Source of the DNA: Rhizobium rhododendri
Lineage (GTDB): Bacteria; Pseudomonadota; Alphaproteobacteria; Rhizobiales; Rhizobiaceae
DNA length: 64,000 bases
Direction: 5' to 3'
Assembly (NCBI RefSeq): GCF_007000325.2
Contig: NZ_CP117270.1
Coordinates: 272,963-336,962, forward strand
Both the position numbers and the translations under genes were made by a program. Positions 48,541-57,369 of this stretch are shown piece by piece. Numbering within the stretch: position 1 is the first letter of the stretch; each line of letters opens with the position of its first letter. Under the pieces are notes generated by a model that ran no database searches, had not been told where the DNA came from, and saw nothing but the letters and a program-made list of their open reading frames with translations.

Positions 48541-50754
48541 ATGACGTATTTGACCAAGGGAATTTCATTCAAGGCGCGGCTGGCAGCGGGCGTGGCGATG
48601 GCGAGCCTTGCGCTTGTCACATCGGCGACGGCAGAGGAGACGCAGCCGACCGAACTCAAGCCACTCGTGGTGCAGGGCGGTCAGGGCGGCAAGGCCGGCG
48701 CGACCGACACCGGAAGCGATACGACCGGCCGCGATCCGGTCAAGGGTTATGTTGCCAAGACCACGACGGCGGGATCGAAAGCGGATATTCCGATCAAGGA
48801 CCTGCCGCAGTCGGTATCGGTGGTCGGTCAGCAGGAAATGCAGGATCGCGGTATTACAAACAAGGTGGATGAAGCCCTGCGCTATACGCCGGGTGTCAAC
48901 ACACAACCGTTCGGCAATGACGGCGACACCGACTGGTTTTATATCCGCGGCTTCGATGCGACCCAGACAGGCGTTTTTCTCGATGGCCTGACGCTGTTCA
49001 GCTACGGCTTCGGCGGCTTCCAGATCGATCCATTCTCGCTCGAACGCATCGAAGTGCTGAAGGGCGCCTCGTCAGTAACCTACGGCGGCACCAATCCAGG
49101 CGGTATCGTCAATATGGTCCGCAAGGAACCGACCGATCAGCCGCTTTACTACACGGAGATCGGGATCAACAACAACGGCAATGCCTATGCCGGCTTTGAC
49201 TTCTCCGACAAGCTCAGCGCCGACGGAGTGTGGAGCTACCGCCTGACCGGCAAAGTCGCCGGTGGCGACCAGTACAGCGATTTCACACACGACCTGCGTG
49301 GCTTCGTTATGCCGCAGATCACCATCTCGCCAGACGAATCCACCAAGTTTTCGGTCTATGCCTATGTCAGCGGCCTCGACGAAGTGCACAGCGGCAATGG
49401 CTTTTTCCCCTATGTCGGCACCGTCGTCGATGCCCCGTTCGGCAAGATCGACCGCAAGGCTTTCTACGGCGAACCGAGCATCGACAAGGAAACCTATAGC
49501 CAGGAAATGGTCGGCTACTCCATCGAGCATGAATTCGATGGTGGCTGGAAGCTTTCGCAGAACCTGCGTTACGGTCATCTGAAGAAGGACGAGGAAGGCC
49601 CGTATCTCAATGGCTATGTGGGCGGCGACCCGAATGCTGCCGGCTACAGTGACCCGAGCTACGAACTGGCGCGTATCGGCTTCACGGAGCATAGCAAGGC
49701 CGATTCCTTCTCGGTCGACAACAATGCCCAGCGTGAGTTCGACCTGGGCGGCATCAGCCACAACTTTCTGGTTGGCACTGATTATGCGCTCTATCGCCTC
49801 GATAACGTGCAAGCCTGCTGCGGCTCGAACCCTATCAGCGCCACCGACCCGGTCTACAACAGCACCCAGGGCGCCAACTTCGTCTATCTCGACCAGGTAA
49901 TGACGCAGCAGCAGCTCGGCGTCTATGCTCAGGACCAGATGAAATTCGGCGACGGCTGGCTGGTGACCCTCAACGGCCGCTACGATTTCGTCGACGAGAA
50001 TGTCGACTCCCGGATCTCCACGGATTCCGGTTCGAACAGCAAGTCGCCCAGCGGCCGTGCTGGTCTTGCCTACGACTTCGGCAACGGCATCACGCCTTAC
50101 GTCAGCGTCGGAACATTCTTCAACCCGCTGATCGGCACGACCGCTACCGGTGCGGGACTGGTCCCCGAAGAGGGCGAACAATATGAAGCCGGCATCAAAT
50201 ACCAGCCGACCTTTATGGACGCCCTGTTTACCGCCTCGATCTTCAACATCAACCGAAAGAACATGGCGCTGACCGATCCTGCCACCTTCCTGCAGTACCA
50301 GCTCGGCGAGGTGCGCTCGCGCGGGGTCGAACTGGAAGGCAAGGTCAATCTTGACCAGAACTGGAAGCTGCTCGGCTCATACTCGTACACGGACCAGGAG
50401 GTCACGAAGAACCTCGACACCAGCATCGTCGGCAATTCGCCCTATCTGGTGCCGAACTCGACCGCCTCGCTCTGGCTCGACTACGCCGTTACCGACGGTG
50501 CACTCGAGGGCGTCAGCCTCGGTGCCGGCATGCGCTACCAGGGCAAGTCCTGGGCCGATGCCGCCAACACGCTGCGCGTGCCCTCGGCCACCGTCTTCGA
50601 TGCCGCCGTGCGTTACGAAAAGAACGGCTGGGGCGCAGCGCTCAACGTCGCCAACGTCTTCGACAAGGAATACGTCTCGGGTTGCGCCGGGGTGAATACC
50701 TGCGGTTACGCCGATGCTCGGACCTTTACCCTGAAACTCAGCAAGAAGTGGTAG
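48541..50754 (+). CDS. TonB-dependent siderophore receptor (FhuA-type)
   Basis: A 737-residue outer-membrane receptor. The signal peptide ends near ATA-EE. The plug domain (about 75-190) has DLPQSVSVVGQQEMQDRG, ALRYTPGVNT, FYIRGFDATQ and EVLKGASSVTYGGTNPGGIVN. A long beta-barrel ends KLSKKW with a terminal aromatic. This layout is that of ferric hydroxamate-type receptors. A TGA-N9-TCA motif upstream suggests iron control. It is followed 68 bp later by a siderophore-interacting protein; together they import and release ferric siderophore iron. Siderophore identity unknown. Confidence 0.94.
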   Translation: MTYLTKGISFKARLAAGVAMASLALVTSATAEETQPTELKPLVVQGGQGGKAGATDTGSDTTGRDPVKGYVAKTTTAGSKADIPIKDLPQSVSVVGQQEMQDRGITNKVDEALRYTPGVNTQPFGNDGDTDWFYIRGFDATQTGVFLDGLTLFSYGFGGFQIDPFSLERIEVLKGASSVTYGGTNPGGIVNMVRKEPTDQPLYYTEIGINNNGNAYAGFDFSDKLSADGVWSYRLTGKVAGGDQYSDFTHDLRGFVMPQITISPDESTKFSVYAYVSGLDEVHSGNGFFPYVGTVVDAPFGKIDRKAFYGEPSIDKETYSQEMVGYSIEHEFDGGWKLSQNLRYGHLKKDEEGPYLNGYVGGDPNAAGYSDPSYELARIGFTEHSKADSFSVDNNAQREFDLGGISHNFLVGTDYALYRLDNVQACCGSNPISATDPVYNSTQGANFVYLDQVMTQQQLGVYAQDQMKFGDGWLVTLNGRYDFVDENVDSRISTDSGSNSKSPSGRAGLAYDFGNGITPYVSVGTFFNPLIGTTATGAGLVPEEGEQYEAGIKYQPTFMDALFTASIFNINRKNMALTDPATFLQYQLGEVRSRGVELEGKVNLDQNWKLLGSYSYTDQEVTKNLDTSIVGNSPYLVPNSTASLWLDYAVTDGALEGVSLGAGMRYQGKSWADAANTLRVPSATVFDAAVRYEKNGWGAALNVANVFDKEYVSGCAGVNTCGYADARTFTLKLSKKW

Positions 50755-50822
50755 GCGGCTGACCGGAAGCGGGTGGCTGGCGCCCCCCTTTCATCCGACA
50801 GCGCAGAACGAGGAGATACTCA

Positions 50823-51878
50823 ATGATGAACGCCGCTGTGTTTACCGCCTCCGGCGTTGCCATTCCCGCCGATGCAGCGAAGTTGCTGGACCAGCTTTGT
50901 GCCCAGTTGCCGGACTACGTCGTCCGCACGTCTGACGGCGCAACTATCGAGACGACGATAGGTGGCGGCGACATAGCGCTTGCCGACAACCGGCTGATCA
51001 TCAATCTGCAATGCCCGACGGCCTCGATGCTGTTCACCATTCGCTGCATGGTAGCGGAGCACCTGTTCAAGTCCGCTGAAAACGACGAACTCGATCTTCG
51101 CTGGGCGGATGGCCCGCAGGTAGCAGCAGTGCCGGATTTGCGCGAAATCACCGTCGTCGGCGCCCACGATATCACGCCCCACATGCGCCGTGTCACTGTC
51201 GCCACCGATGACATCGCCCATTTCAGCCGCGGGGGACTGCATGTCCGGCTGCTGATATCGCCCCGTGACCGTCAACCCGTCTGGCCTCAGACGATGCCGG
51301 ATGGACGTATCCAGTGGCCGAAGGGCGATGATGCGCTGATCGTTCGTCCTTACACGATCCGCAATCTGCATCCGGATCGCGGCGAACTCGATATCGATTT
51401 TGTCATCCACGAGGGTGATCATGGGCCGGGTGCAGCCTGGGCGCTGTCCGCGAAGCCCGGCGACCGCGCCGCTCTCTTGGGGCCAGGCGGCGGCGATGTG
51501 CCGGATGTCGGCGACATCATTCTGGTTGGCGATGAAACCGCCCTCCCCGCCATCGCCCGCATTGCCGCAGCCGCACCTTCAGATGCCCGATTGCGCATAT
51601 TCGTGGAGGTGTCCGGCAAGGCGGACGAACAGCCTTTGCCAACGGCGGCAAGGGCCCAAGTCGTCTGGCTTCATCGCAATGATGGCTTGTCCGGGCGGCT
51701 GGAGGCAATTGTGCGCGAGCAGGTTGCCGCCGGAGGAGAGAAGCCGTTCGTCTGGGTTGCCTGCGAACAGGCAGAGGCCCGGGCGATCCGGATTTTCCTG
51801 AAAACGGAAATCGCCTATGACCGCGATCGTTTCAGTGTCGCCGCGTACTGGCAGCGACAACAGGTGCCGGTCGCTTAA
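50823..51878 (+). CDS. Siderophore-interacting protein (ferric-siderophore reductase) with N-terminal DUF2218
   Basis: A 351-residue flavoprotein. The C-terminal SIP domain (from about 100) has the FAD site RPYTIR, the GGGDVPDVGD loop and GDETALPAIARI, then an NAD(P)-binding half ending AAYW. The first roughly 95 residues resemble DUF2218 (SGVAIPADAAKLLDQLCAQL), often fused to such reductases in rhizobia. It should reduce Fe(III) in the cytoplasm to free it from the imported siderophore. CGAGGAGATACTCA precedes the ATG; it probably shares a transcript with the receptor. Confidence 0.9.
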   Translation: MMNAAVFTASGVAIPADAAKLLDQLCAQLPDYVVRTSDGATIETTIGGGDIALADNRLIINLQCPTASMLFTIRCMVAEHLFKSAENDELDLRWADGPQVAAVPDLREITVVGAHDITPHMRRVTVATDDIAHFSRGGLHVRLLISPRDRQPVWPQTMPDGRIQWPKGDDALIVRPYTIRNLHPDRGELDIDFVIHEGDHGPGAAWALSAKPGDRAALLGPGGGDVPDVGDIILVGDETALPAIARIAAAAPSDARLRIFVEVSGKADEQPLPTAARAQVVWLHRNDGLSGRLEAIVREQVAAGGEKPFVWVACEQAEARAIRIFLKTEIAYDRDRFSVAAYWQRQQVPVA

Positions 51879-51909
51879 TCCGAAGGCCCCTGCCCTTCGC
51901 GACGCATTG

Positions 51910-53712
51910 TCAGGTCGGCTCGAACAGCGGGACGATCTCCATCTCCGGCACCAGCACGAGGCCTTTGTCGGTGATCCGGATTTCCGGAATGACCGAAAGC
52001 GGTATGAGGTTGAAGCCCATATAGGCGATGGTGCACTCGGCCTTTTCCCACTCGATCTTCAGCAGCTTGGTTTCTTCGGCTACCTCGTGGACCCGCTTGT
52101 CGGACAAAAGCCCCGCAATCGGCAGCGGCACCATGGCTGTCACCTTGCCATCCATGACGACGCAGACGCCGCCCTGCTTCTCCTCGATGGCCGCAAGCGC
52201 CACCTGCATGTCTGCCTCGTTGGTGCCGGCGACGATGATGTTATGGCTATCATGGCCGACGGACGACGCGACCGCACCCTTCTTCAGCCCGAAGCCGTTG
52301 AGCAGTCCGTGGGCGACATTGCCGGCGGATTTTCCGTGACGCTCGATGACTGTCACGAAGCACAGGCCGTGGCGCTCGAAATGCGTTTGCCAGTCGTTCG
52401 CCGGCTCAAGACTGACGGTGACATGGCCGAGGGTGATGCCGGGAAGCTCGGTCTTGATGGTGTGTGCTAGCACCGGCGTGGTCGGGAGGTCCGGCGTCAG
52501 TTTCAGATTGGCCGGCAGCTTCACCGTATGGTAGGCGGCCTCGGGATACCGGTATGGTTTTGAAAGCGCCTCGTCGAGGACAGCGGTGATCTTGCGGTTG
52601 TCCACGACCAGTTCGCCACCGTACCACGTGCTGACCGGCTTCAGTTCGTCGGTCAGCAGCACGAGATCGGCGCGCCGTCCACCGCCGAGGCCGCCGATTT
52701 CGTTTTCCATGCCGAAGCGCGTGGCGCCGTGCAGCGAGCCCATCGACCAAGCCTGCTCGATTGTCATGCCGGCCTTCACCGCCTCCCGCGTCACCCAGTC
52801 CTGGCCGAACAGCAGCAGGTCGTCGGCATCGCGGTCGTCGGTGCATACGGCGATGCGCTTGTGCGAAGCGCCGAGCTCGGTGATGGTCTTGATCGCCAGC
52901 GGCAGGCTGTGCCATGGCGTCGTCGGCGGGCCGCCGCGCAGGAAGAGCCAGATGCCTGCCTCCAGCATATCGTCGGCAATGTCCCGGTCGATGGCTTCAT
53001 GGGTGTCCGTGACACCGGACGCAGCATAGGCCGACACAAATTCGCGGCCGTAGACGTGCCCGGACACCGGTCTGCCCCTTTCCAGCGCCGCAGCAAGAAT
53101 GGCGTGGCTGCGCTCGTCACCCATGGCGACCTGGACGAAGTCCATTTTCTCGCCAAGAGCGACCGCCTCGGGCCATTTGTCGAACAGAGCTGCGATTTTC
53201 GCAGGCGTCAGATCGCCCCCGGCCGTCTCGAACACTGGCGAGGTTGCCGGCACGGTGCTCGGCACCGTCAGGAAGATCGACAGCGGCGCCTGTCGCGCGT
53301 CTTCCAGCATGGCTTCGACACCGGCGACATCCATGACGTTGCCGATCTCGTGGCTGTCGCAGAAAATCGTCGTCGTGCCGTTCAGAAGAGCGGCCTCCGC
53401 ATAGGCGCAGGCCGTGACCATGCTCGATTCGATGTGGATATGCGGATCGACCAATCCGGGGGCGATGATACCGCCTTTCGCATCGTAGCGTTTGGCCTGT
53501 GTCCCCTTATAGATGCCGTTCGGTTTGACCGCAGCAATGCGGCCGCCGGAGATCCAGATTTCCTTGCCGGGCAGAATGCGTTCCGAATAGGTCGAGAGCA
53601 CGCGCGCATCGCTGATAACCAGATCGGGCTCGCGACGCGCCGAGGCGACGTCGGCAAGAGTGCGCGTCATGGTGGAGAGCGGCTTGATGGAAAAGCGGGT
53701 CAGCGTTGTCAT
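51910..53712 (-). CDS. ade: Adenine deaminase
   Basis: A 600-residue amidohydrolase-family enzyme that hydrolyses adenine to hypoxanthine and ammonia (AdeC type, metal-dependent). It has [43 protein letters not shown] and a C-terminal domain with [11 protein letters not shown]. The ATG at 53712 gives the usual length; longer in-frame starts add an unrelated tail. It is separated from the upstream transglutaminase genes by a hairpin. No purine transporter is adjacent. Confidence 0.92.
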   Translation of the reverse strand: MTTLTRFSIKPLSTMTRTLADVASARREPDLVISDARVLSTYSERILPGKEIWISGGRIAAVKPNGIYKGTQAKRYDAKGGIIAPGLVDPHIHIESSMVTACAYAEAALLNGTTTIFCDSHEIGNVMDVAGVEAMLEDARQAPLSIFLTVPSTVPATSPVFETAGGDLTPAKIAALFDKWPEAVALGEKMDFVQVAMGDERSHAILAAALERGRPVSGHVYGREFVSAYAASGVTDTHEAIDRDIADDMLEAGIWLFLRGGPPTTPWHSLPLAIKTITELGASHKRIAVCTDDRDADDLLLFGQDWVTREAVKAGMTIEQAWSMGSLHGATRFGMENEIGGLGGGRRADLVLLTDELKPVSTWYGGELVVDNRKITAVLDEALSKPYRYPEAAYHTVKLPANLKLTPDLPTTPVLAHTIKTELPGITLGHVTVSLEPANDWQTHFERHGLCFVTVIERHGKSAGNVAHGLLNGFGLKKGAVASSVGHDSHNIIVAGTNEADMQVALAAIEEKQGGVCVVMDGKVTAMVPLPIAGLLSDKRVHEVAEETKLLKIEWEKAECTIAYMGFNLIPLSVIPEIRITDKGLVLVPEMEIVPLFEPT

Positions 53713-53766
53713 GGAAATCCAATCTCTTGTCGGGGCCGTGCAAAGATGCATGCTCGCAAACGCAAG

Positions 53767-53796
53767 CGGCGAATGCAACGGGTGTTGCATTCGCCG
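53767..53796 (-). terminator. Hairpin between transglutaminase genes and ade
   Basis: A perfect 13-bp stem (CGGCGAATGCAAC/GTTGCATTCGCCG) with a four-base loop lies about 35 bp after the transglutaminase stop on the minus strand. The U-run is weak, so termination may be partial. Confidence 0.6.
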
Positions 53797-53829
53797 GAGG
53801 GACTTCTGTGGGTGTTGGGGGGAGAGCCG

Positions 53830-54645
53830 TTACTCGGCAGCAATCTCGTCAGTAACCACTTCAAACCGCACCAGGTTCGCCGGGCCGAAATTCGTGGTCA
53901 GGGCGACGTCTGTGGCATCGCGACCGGTTGCCATCAGGATACGGCCAATGCGCGGCTTGTTGTGACGAGCATCGACCGTATGCCAGTTGCCACCGAGATA
54001 GACTTCGAACCATGCGCTGAAATCCATCGGGTTAACATCGATGGGCACGCCGATATCGCCGAGATAGCCGGTGCAATAGCGCGCCGGAATGTTCATGCAG
54101 CGGCAAAGCGTGATGGCGAGATGCGCGTAGTCGCGGCAGACGCCGACCCGATCTATGAAGCCGCCATAGGCGCTGCGGGTGGAATCGGCCTGCTGGTAGT
54201 CGAACCTGATCTGGTTATGGGCAAAATCGAGGATCGCCTTGACGCGCTGCCAGCCGAAAGGTGTATTGCCGAATTGCGACCAGGCGAAGTTCGCCAGCCG
54301 ATCTGTGTCGCAATAGCGGCTGCCCAGCAGGTAGACGAGCACGTCGTTCGGCAGATCCTTGATCTCGTGCTGCACGGCATCCACCGGAATATTGTCCGGC
54401 AGGCCGGTATCGTAGATTTCGAAGGCAGTGGAAATTGTCGTTACGCCGGCGGGCGCCACGATGCGTGTGCATGCGTTGCCAAAACTGTCGGTGTAGCCTG
54501 AAGCTTCGATGTCCCTGTCAAAGGTAAGGACCTGGTCGGACAACAGGTCAATGCGCCGCGACGGGTGAATGTTCAGGCACAGCAACATAGGAGTTGGCTG
54601 CGGGCAGTCGTACGCAATGCTGAAGCCGGCACTTATTTTCATCAC
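53830..54645 (-). CDS. Transglutaminase-like protein with Ser at the usual His position
   Basis: A 271-residue cytoplasmic protein of the transglutaminase-like superfamily. The Cys170 nucleophile is in RVGVCRDYAHLA, and the Asp225 partner is in WHTVDARHN. The expected His-Ala-Trp reads Ser210-Ala-Trp (MDFSAWFEVYLGG), although a His lies nearby at 222. This spelling may be normal for its clade. It forms a tandem with a second transglutaminase-like gene 41 bp upstream. Such pairs in proteobacteria often neighbour alpha-E proteins and ATP-grasp ligases, which are not seen here. Substrate unknown. Confidence 0.82.
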   Translation of the reverse strand: MMKISAGFSIAYDCPQPTPMLLCLNIHPSRRIDLLSDQVLTFDRDIEASGYTDSFGNACTRIVAPAGVTTISTAFEIYDTGLPDNIPVDAVQHEIKDLPNDVLVYLLGSRYCDTDRLANFAWSQFGNTPFGWQRVKAILDFAHNQIRFDYQQADSTRSAYGGFIDRVGVCRDYAHLAITLCRCMNIPARYCTGYLGDIGVPIDVNPMDFSAWFEVYLGGNWHTVDARHNKPRIGRILMATGRDATDVALTTNFGPANLVRFEVVTDEIAAE

Positions 54646-54686
54646 TTAGCCTTTGTTTATGGGAAACCCATGCAAATTGGCATGAG

Positions 54687-55631
54687 CTACCGTTGAACGT
54701 TGCAGGAGAGAGACTGTTCCATGGCTCTTTCGGCCCTTTCCGGAAGCGTACCTGCACTCCGCTCGGTTGTCACGTTTACCTGTACCGTCATGTCGTCATA
54801 ATCCTCAGCTTCTCCGTCATAACTGCCGGTGAGTGGGATTGCCTGGCGCGGATCGCGAGCAACGCCGACACGGATCAGATCGCGATTTCCAACAATTCCG
54901 TTGGTCGGATCGAATTCGACCCACCCGGCGCCGGGCAGATAGACCTGGCACCAGGCATGGGTGGAGCCGCCGCCCCGTATCGCTGAATCGTTGCGGCTGG
55001 GAACGAAGACGTAACCGGTGACGAAGCGAGCGGCGAGGCCGAGTGAGCGGGCCGCCTCGATCATCAGCAGTGCGAAATCGCGACAGGTTCCCTTGCGCAG
55101 CTTCAGCGTCTCGATCGGCAACTGCGTGCCGCGCGCAGAGCGGCGTGCGTAGGCGAAGCTTTCATGGATGGCAAAGCACATCGTCATCAGCAACTGGCCG
55201 GTCGCAGTCGGCTGCCCGATGCGGACGAACTGGCGCGCCCATTTGCCGACTATGTCATGCGGATCAGGATAGTGACGCTCTATGGTCGGCCGGAGGTCTG
55301 CGACTTCGTCGGGGTCATAGGCGAACGGATATTGCAGAGCGGTGTCGTCGATCTGAAGGTTCAGGGCCACCTGGGGCGTGTGGTCGAGACGGATCCTTGT
55401 TTCGAAGCGCAACTCGCTGGCCGGCTCGGAAATGTTCACCAGCGCGACACAGTTTCCGAAGACGTCGAGAATCCATCGGACGCTGCTGGGTTTCGGCTCG
55501 ACGAGCAGTGTCGATTCGAGGAGCCGCTGGTCGAAGCTGTCGCGCGGGCGGAACATCAGCCGGTGCTCCCCGAAAGCGACTGGCTTCTTATAGCGGTAGA
55601 CCGTGATATGTTTGACGGAAAAGACAGTCAT
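54687..55631 (-). CDS. Transglutaminase family protein (intact Cys-His-Asp)
   Basis: A 314-residue protein with an N-terminal bacterial transglutaminase-like domain (ITVYRYKKPVAFGEHRLMFRPRD) and a catalytic core. The triad is complete: Cys183 in GTCRDFALLM, His225 in GGSTHAWCQVY and Asp241 in WVEFDPTNG. No signal peptide is seen. It probably acts as a peptidase or amide-forming enzyme, as in relatives; the target is unknown. It is the first gene of a two-gene unit with the divergent second transglutaminase-like protein. Confidence 0.87.
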   Translation of the reverse strand: MTVFSVKHITVYRYKKPVAFGEHRLMFRPRDSFDQRLLESTLLVEPKPSSVRWILDVFGNCVALVNISEPASELRFETRIRLDHTPQVALNLQIDDTALQYPFAYDPDEVADLRPTIERHYPDPHDIVGKWARQFVRIGQPTATGQLLMTMCFAIHESFAYARRSARGTQLPIETLKLRKGTCRDFALLMIEAARSLGLAARFVTGYVFVPSRNDSAIRGGGSTHAWCQVYLPGAGWVEFDPTNGIVGNRDLIRVGVARDPRQAIPLTGSYDGEAEDYDDMTVQVNVTTERSAGTLPERAERAMEQSLSCNVQR

Positions 55632-56007
55632 CGTTCAAATGCCCTTCACAGCCTGCATGCGCCGGAGGCTGCATCGATTCTGGAAAAGCGGCCATGCTAT
55701 ATTTTTTCGCCGGTCATGGAAGCGATGATCCGATTCGTACGTCATTCCCGTTCATATTAGAGGACAATATATAATGCCGTAAAAATTTAGCTGGAGCTTG
55801 TAAACGCGGTGTGGCAGCCCGAAGGGTGCGCCAAGAGTTGACAAAGAGGAGCGGTTCGGCTACTAAAAAGTCATCGGTAGTTGTTTGCGATATTTGTGTT
55901 TGCTGGCGCTTGACGCTTTCTTTACGAAATTCCCCTTTCAAAAATCGAAAATTTATTCGCCGAGTATCGCTCTGCGAAAAACGATGTTGCAATGGAAAGG
56001 GTTCGTC
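55632..56007. other. Divergent promoter region and long leader of the cold-shock gene
   Basis: About 375 bp, AT-richer than its surroundings (55690-55990). It holds the promoter of the transglutaminase pair on the minus strand. On the plus strand it probably holds a long untranslated leader for the cold-shock gene, as is usual for cspA. No protein-coding small ORF with a good ribosome-binding site is convincing here. Confidence 0.45.
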
Positions 56008-56217
56008 ATGACCACCGGCACAGTAAAATGGTTCAACTCCACCAAGGGCTTCGGCTTCATTCAGCCTGACAACGGCGGCGCGGACGTGTTCGTACACATC
56101 TCGGCTGTCGAGCGTGCAGGGATGCGCGAAATTGTCGAAGGCCAGAAGCTTTCTTTCGAGCTTGAGCGTGACAACAAGTCTGGCAAAATGTCTGCCGGCC
56201 AGCTCCAGGCTGCTTAA
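56008..56217 (+). CDS. CspA-family cold-shock protein
   Basis: A 69-residue OB-fold RNA/DNA-binding protein. RNP1 KGFGFIQPD and RNP2 DVFVHISAV are intact, preceded by GTVKWFN. GGAAAGGG lies upstream of the chosen ATG. An in-frame ATG 24 bp earlier would add a non-family tail. It melts mRNA structure in stress or cold. It is followed by its own terminator, so the small charged proteins downstream are separate units. Confidence 0.93.
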   Translation: MTTGTVKWFNSTKGFGFIQPDNGGADVFVHISAVERAGMREIVEGQKLSFELERDNKSGKMSAGQLQAA

Positions 56218-56280
56218 CGGTCTTTAGCCTCGCCATGACCACGGATGTACTGGCATGATGCAGGGGCTTTAGTCCAAGGG

Positions 56281-56308
56281 AAGGTCAGACCTATAGTCTG
56301 GCCTTTTT
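56281..56308 (+). terminator. Intrinsic terminator of the cold-shock gene
   Basis: A 10-bp stem AAGGTCAGAC/GTCTGGCCTT (one G-T pair), loop CTATA and a T-run of five including the stem end. It lies 63 bp after the cold-shock stop. Confidence 0.8.
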
Positions 56309-56348
56309 CGCTTCAATACCGACGACACGCTTTGAGGAGGATTGAAAC

Positions 56349-56561
56349 GTGACGGAGAATTCGAAATCCCGCGAACAGGCTGAAATCGCTTTCAGCAAGA
56401 CGCAAACGGAATACCTGGCTCGGACCAGGACAATATCCGAAATCGACGAAGTCGCCGCCGATCGCGACGCCAAGACAGCCCGTCTTCGGGAATTGCGACT
56501 TGAAAAAGAAGCCAATGCTGTGCCACAGGTAGGCAAGCCGAAGAAAGCCACAAAGCGCTGA
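56349..56561 (+). CDS. 70-residue charged helical protein with KTARLR motif
   Basis: This small, highly charged, probably all-helical protein starts at GTG behind a GGAGGATTGAAAC Shine-Dalgarno. Residues 42-55 read KTARLR-ELRL-EKEA, shared almost exactly with the small protein at 63.4 kb. The C-terminus is basic (KPKKATKR). No catalytic motif or TM segment. It sits between the cold-shock gene and a DUF6481 gene, suggesting a stress or RNA-related role, but this is only context. Confidence 0.7.
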   Translation: MTENSKSREQAEIAFSKTQTEYLARTRTISEIDEVAADRDAKTARLRELRLEKEANAVPQVGKPKKATKR

Positions 56562-56601
56562 GAAGCCATGAGGCAAAACCACCAATAAGGACGACGACCG
56601 C

Positions 56602-56982
56602 TTGAGACACGTAAACGATAATGGCTTTGCCGAGCGCCGCAAGGCTGCCACCGAAGCCAAGAAGCAGCTTTTGACGAAATTCGCCACCGCTCCGAAGCCG
56701 ACCGACCCGGATGTGGTCGCCAAGCGCGCGGAGCGTGCGGCAGCAGCGGAAGCGCGTGAAGCGCGCCGTGCCGAACGCGAGCAGGAAAAGCGCGAGGAAT
56801 ATGCGCGCCAGCTGGCCGAAGCCGCAGCCAAGACCGCTGCCGCCAGTGCCGAAGCGAAGGCTCATGCCGAAGCCCAGGAAGCCGAAGCTGTAAAGAGCGT
56901 CGAGCAGATGGCCGCCGACGAGGCCGCCCGCAAGGCCGAACGCGACCGCCGCTATGCAGCCCGCAAGGCCCGCCAGCGCTAG
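56602..56982 (+). CDS. DUF6481-family Ala/Glu/Arg-rich helical protein
   Basis: A 126-residue protein composed almost wholly of Ala, Glu, Lys and Arg after a short N-terminus (NDNGFAERRKAATEAKKQLL), predicted as one long helix or coiled coil. The end is RRYAARKARQR. The start is TTG with AAGGACG about 10 nt upstream. Members of this family are common in rhizobia, frequently near cold-shock genes; function unknown. It is followed by an intrinsic terminator. Confidence 0.75.
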   Translation: MRHVNDNGFAERRKAATEAKKQLLTKFATAPKPTDPDVVAKRAERAAAAEAREARRAEREQEKREEYARQLAEAAAKTAAASAEAKAHAEAQEAEAVKSVEQMAADEAARKAERDRRYAARKARQR

Positions 56983-57006
56983 GTTTTCCACAGCAAATTC
57001 AAATAC

Positions 57007-57034
57007 TAGCCGGCCCTTGAAAGGCCGGCTATTT
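57007..57034 (+). terminator. Terminator after the DUF6481 gene
   Basis: A perfect 9-bp stem TAGCCGGCC/GGCCGGCTA with loop CTTGAAA and a short T-run after it. It lies 24 bp past the stop codon. Confidence 0.75.
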
Positions 57035-57186
57035 GCGTTGTGCTGCAGTCTTTCCGACGATTGGGTGAGTTCTACCAGCGATCCAGACGGCTTTGCTGTG
57101 CGTCGCGTGCGAAAGCCGCCGCTTGCCGAGCGCGCAGAAAGGGCTATCGTCCTCCCGCATAGGGGTACGGGTGGAGTAAGGCGTTG

Positions 57187-57306
57187 GTGTATGATTGGTA
57201 TGGCGGCCGGACGCGTCGGCTGCGTCAATTGAAACGCGGACTGTTCTGGTGCGTGGCGTTTCTCGTCGCCTGTGCAGCCGCAATGGTGCTGCTGCGGCCT
57301 CGCTGA
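57187..57306 (+). CDS. 39-residue single-span basic membrane peptide
   Basis: A GTG start behind GGAGTAAGG. The N-terminal half is Arg/Lys-rich (GGRTRRLRQLKRG), and one hydrophobic helix follows (LFWCVAFLVACAAAMVLL) before the final RPR. This positive-inside layout is credible for an inner-membrane peptide. It is framed by a terminator upstream and a U-tailed terminator 30 bp downstream on the same strand, which supports a real transcript. No family recognised. Confidence 0.4.
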   Translation: MYDWYGGRTRRLRQLKRGLFWCVAFLVACAAAMVLLRPR

Positions 57307-57337
57307 CTGCGACAAGGTATTCAGTTGGCTGTGAGGT

Positions 57338-57366
57338 GCCGGCGGAAGGTCCGCCGGCCGATTTTT
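57338..57366 (+). terminator. Intrinsic terminator with U-run on the plus strand
   Basis: A 9-bp stem GCCGGCGGA/TCCGCCGGC with loop AGG, then CGATTTTT. The T-run is on the plus strand, so it ends the short plus-strand unit; the hairpin could also serve the converging desaturase gene. Confidence 0.75.
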
Positions 57367-57369
57367 GGC

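Noticed and set aside
52729..54501. 590-codon plus-strand open frame over ade and the transglutaminase gene
   Set aside because: Antisense shadow of two recognised genes, no domain, no ribosome-binding site and it crosses a hairpin region.
55811..56011. 66-codon plus-strand frame in the cold-shock leader
   Set aside because: Arg/Cys-rich low-quality sequence, no good ribosome-binding site, overlaps the start of the cold-shock gene; the leader is more likely untranslated.
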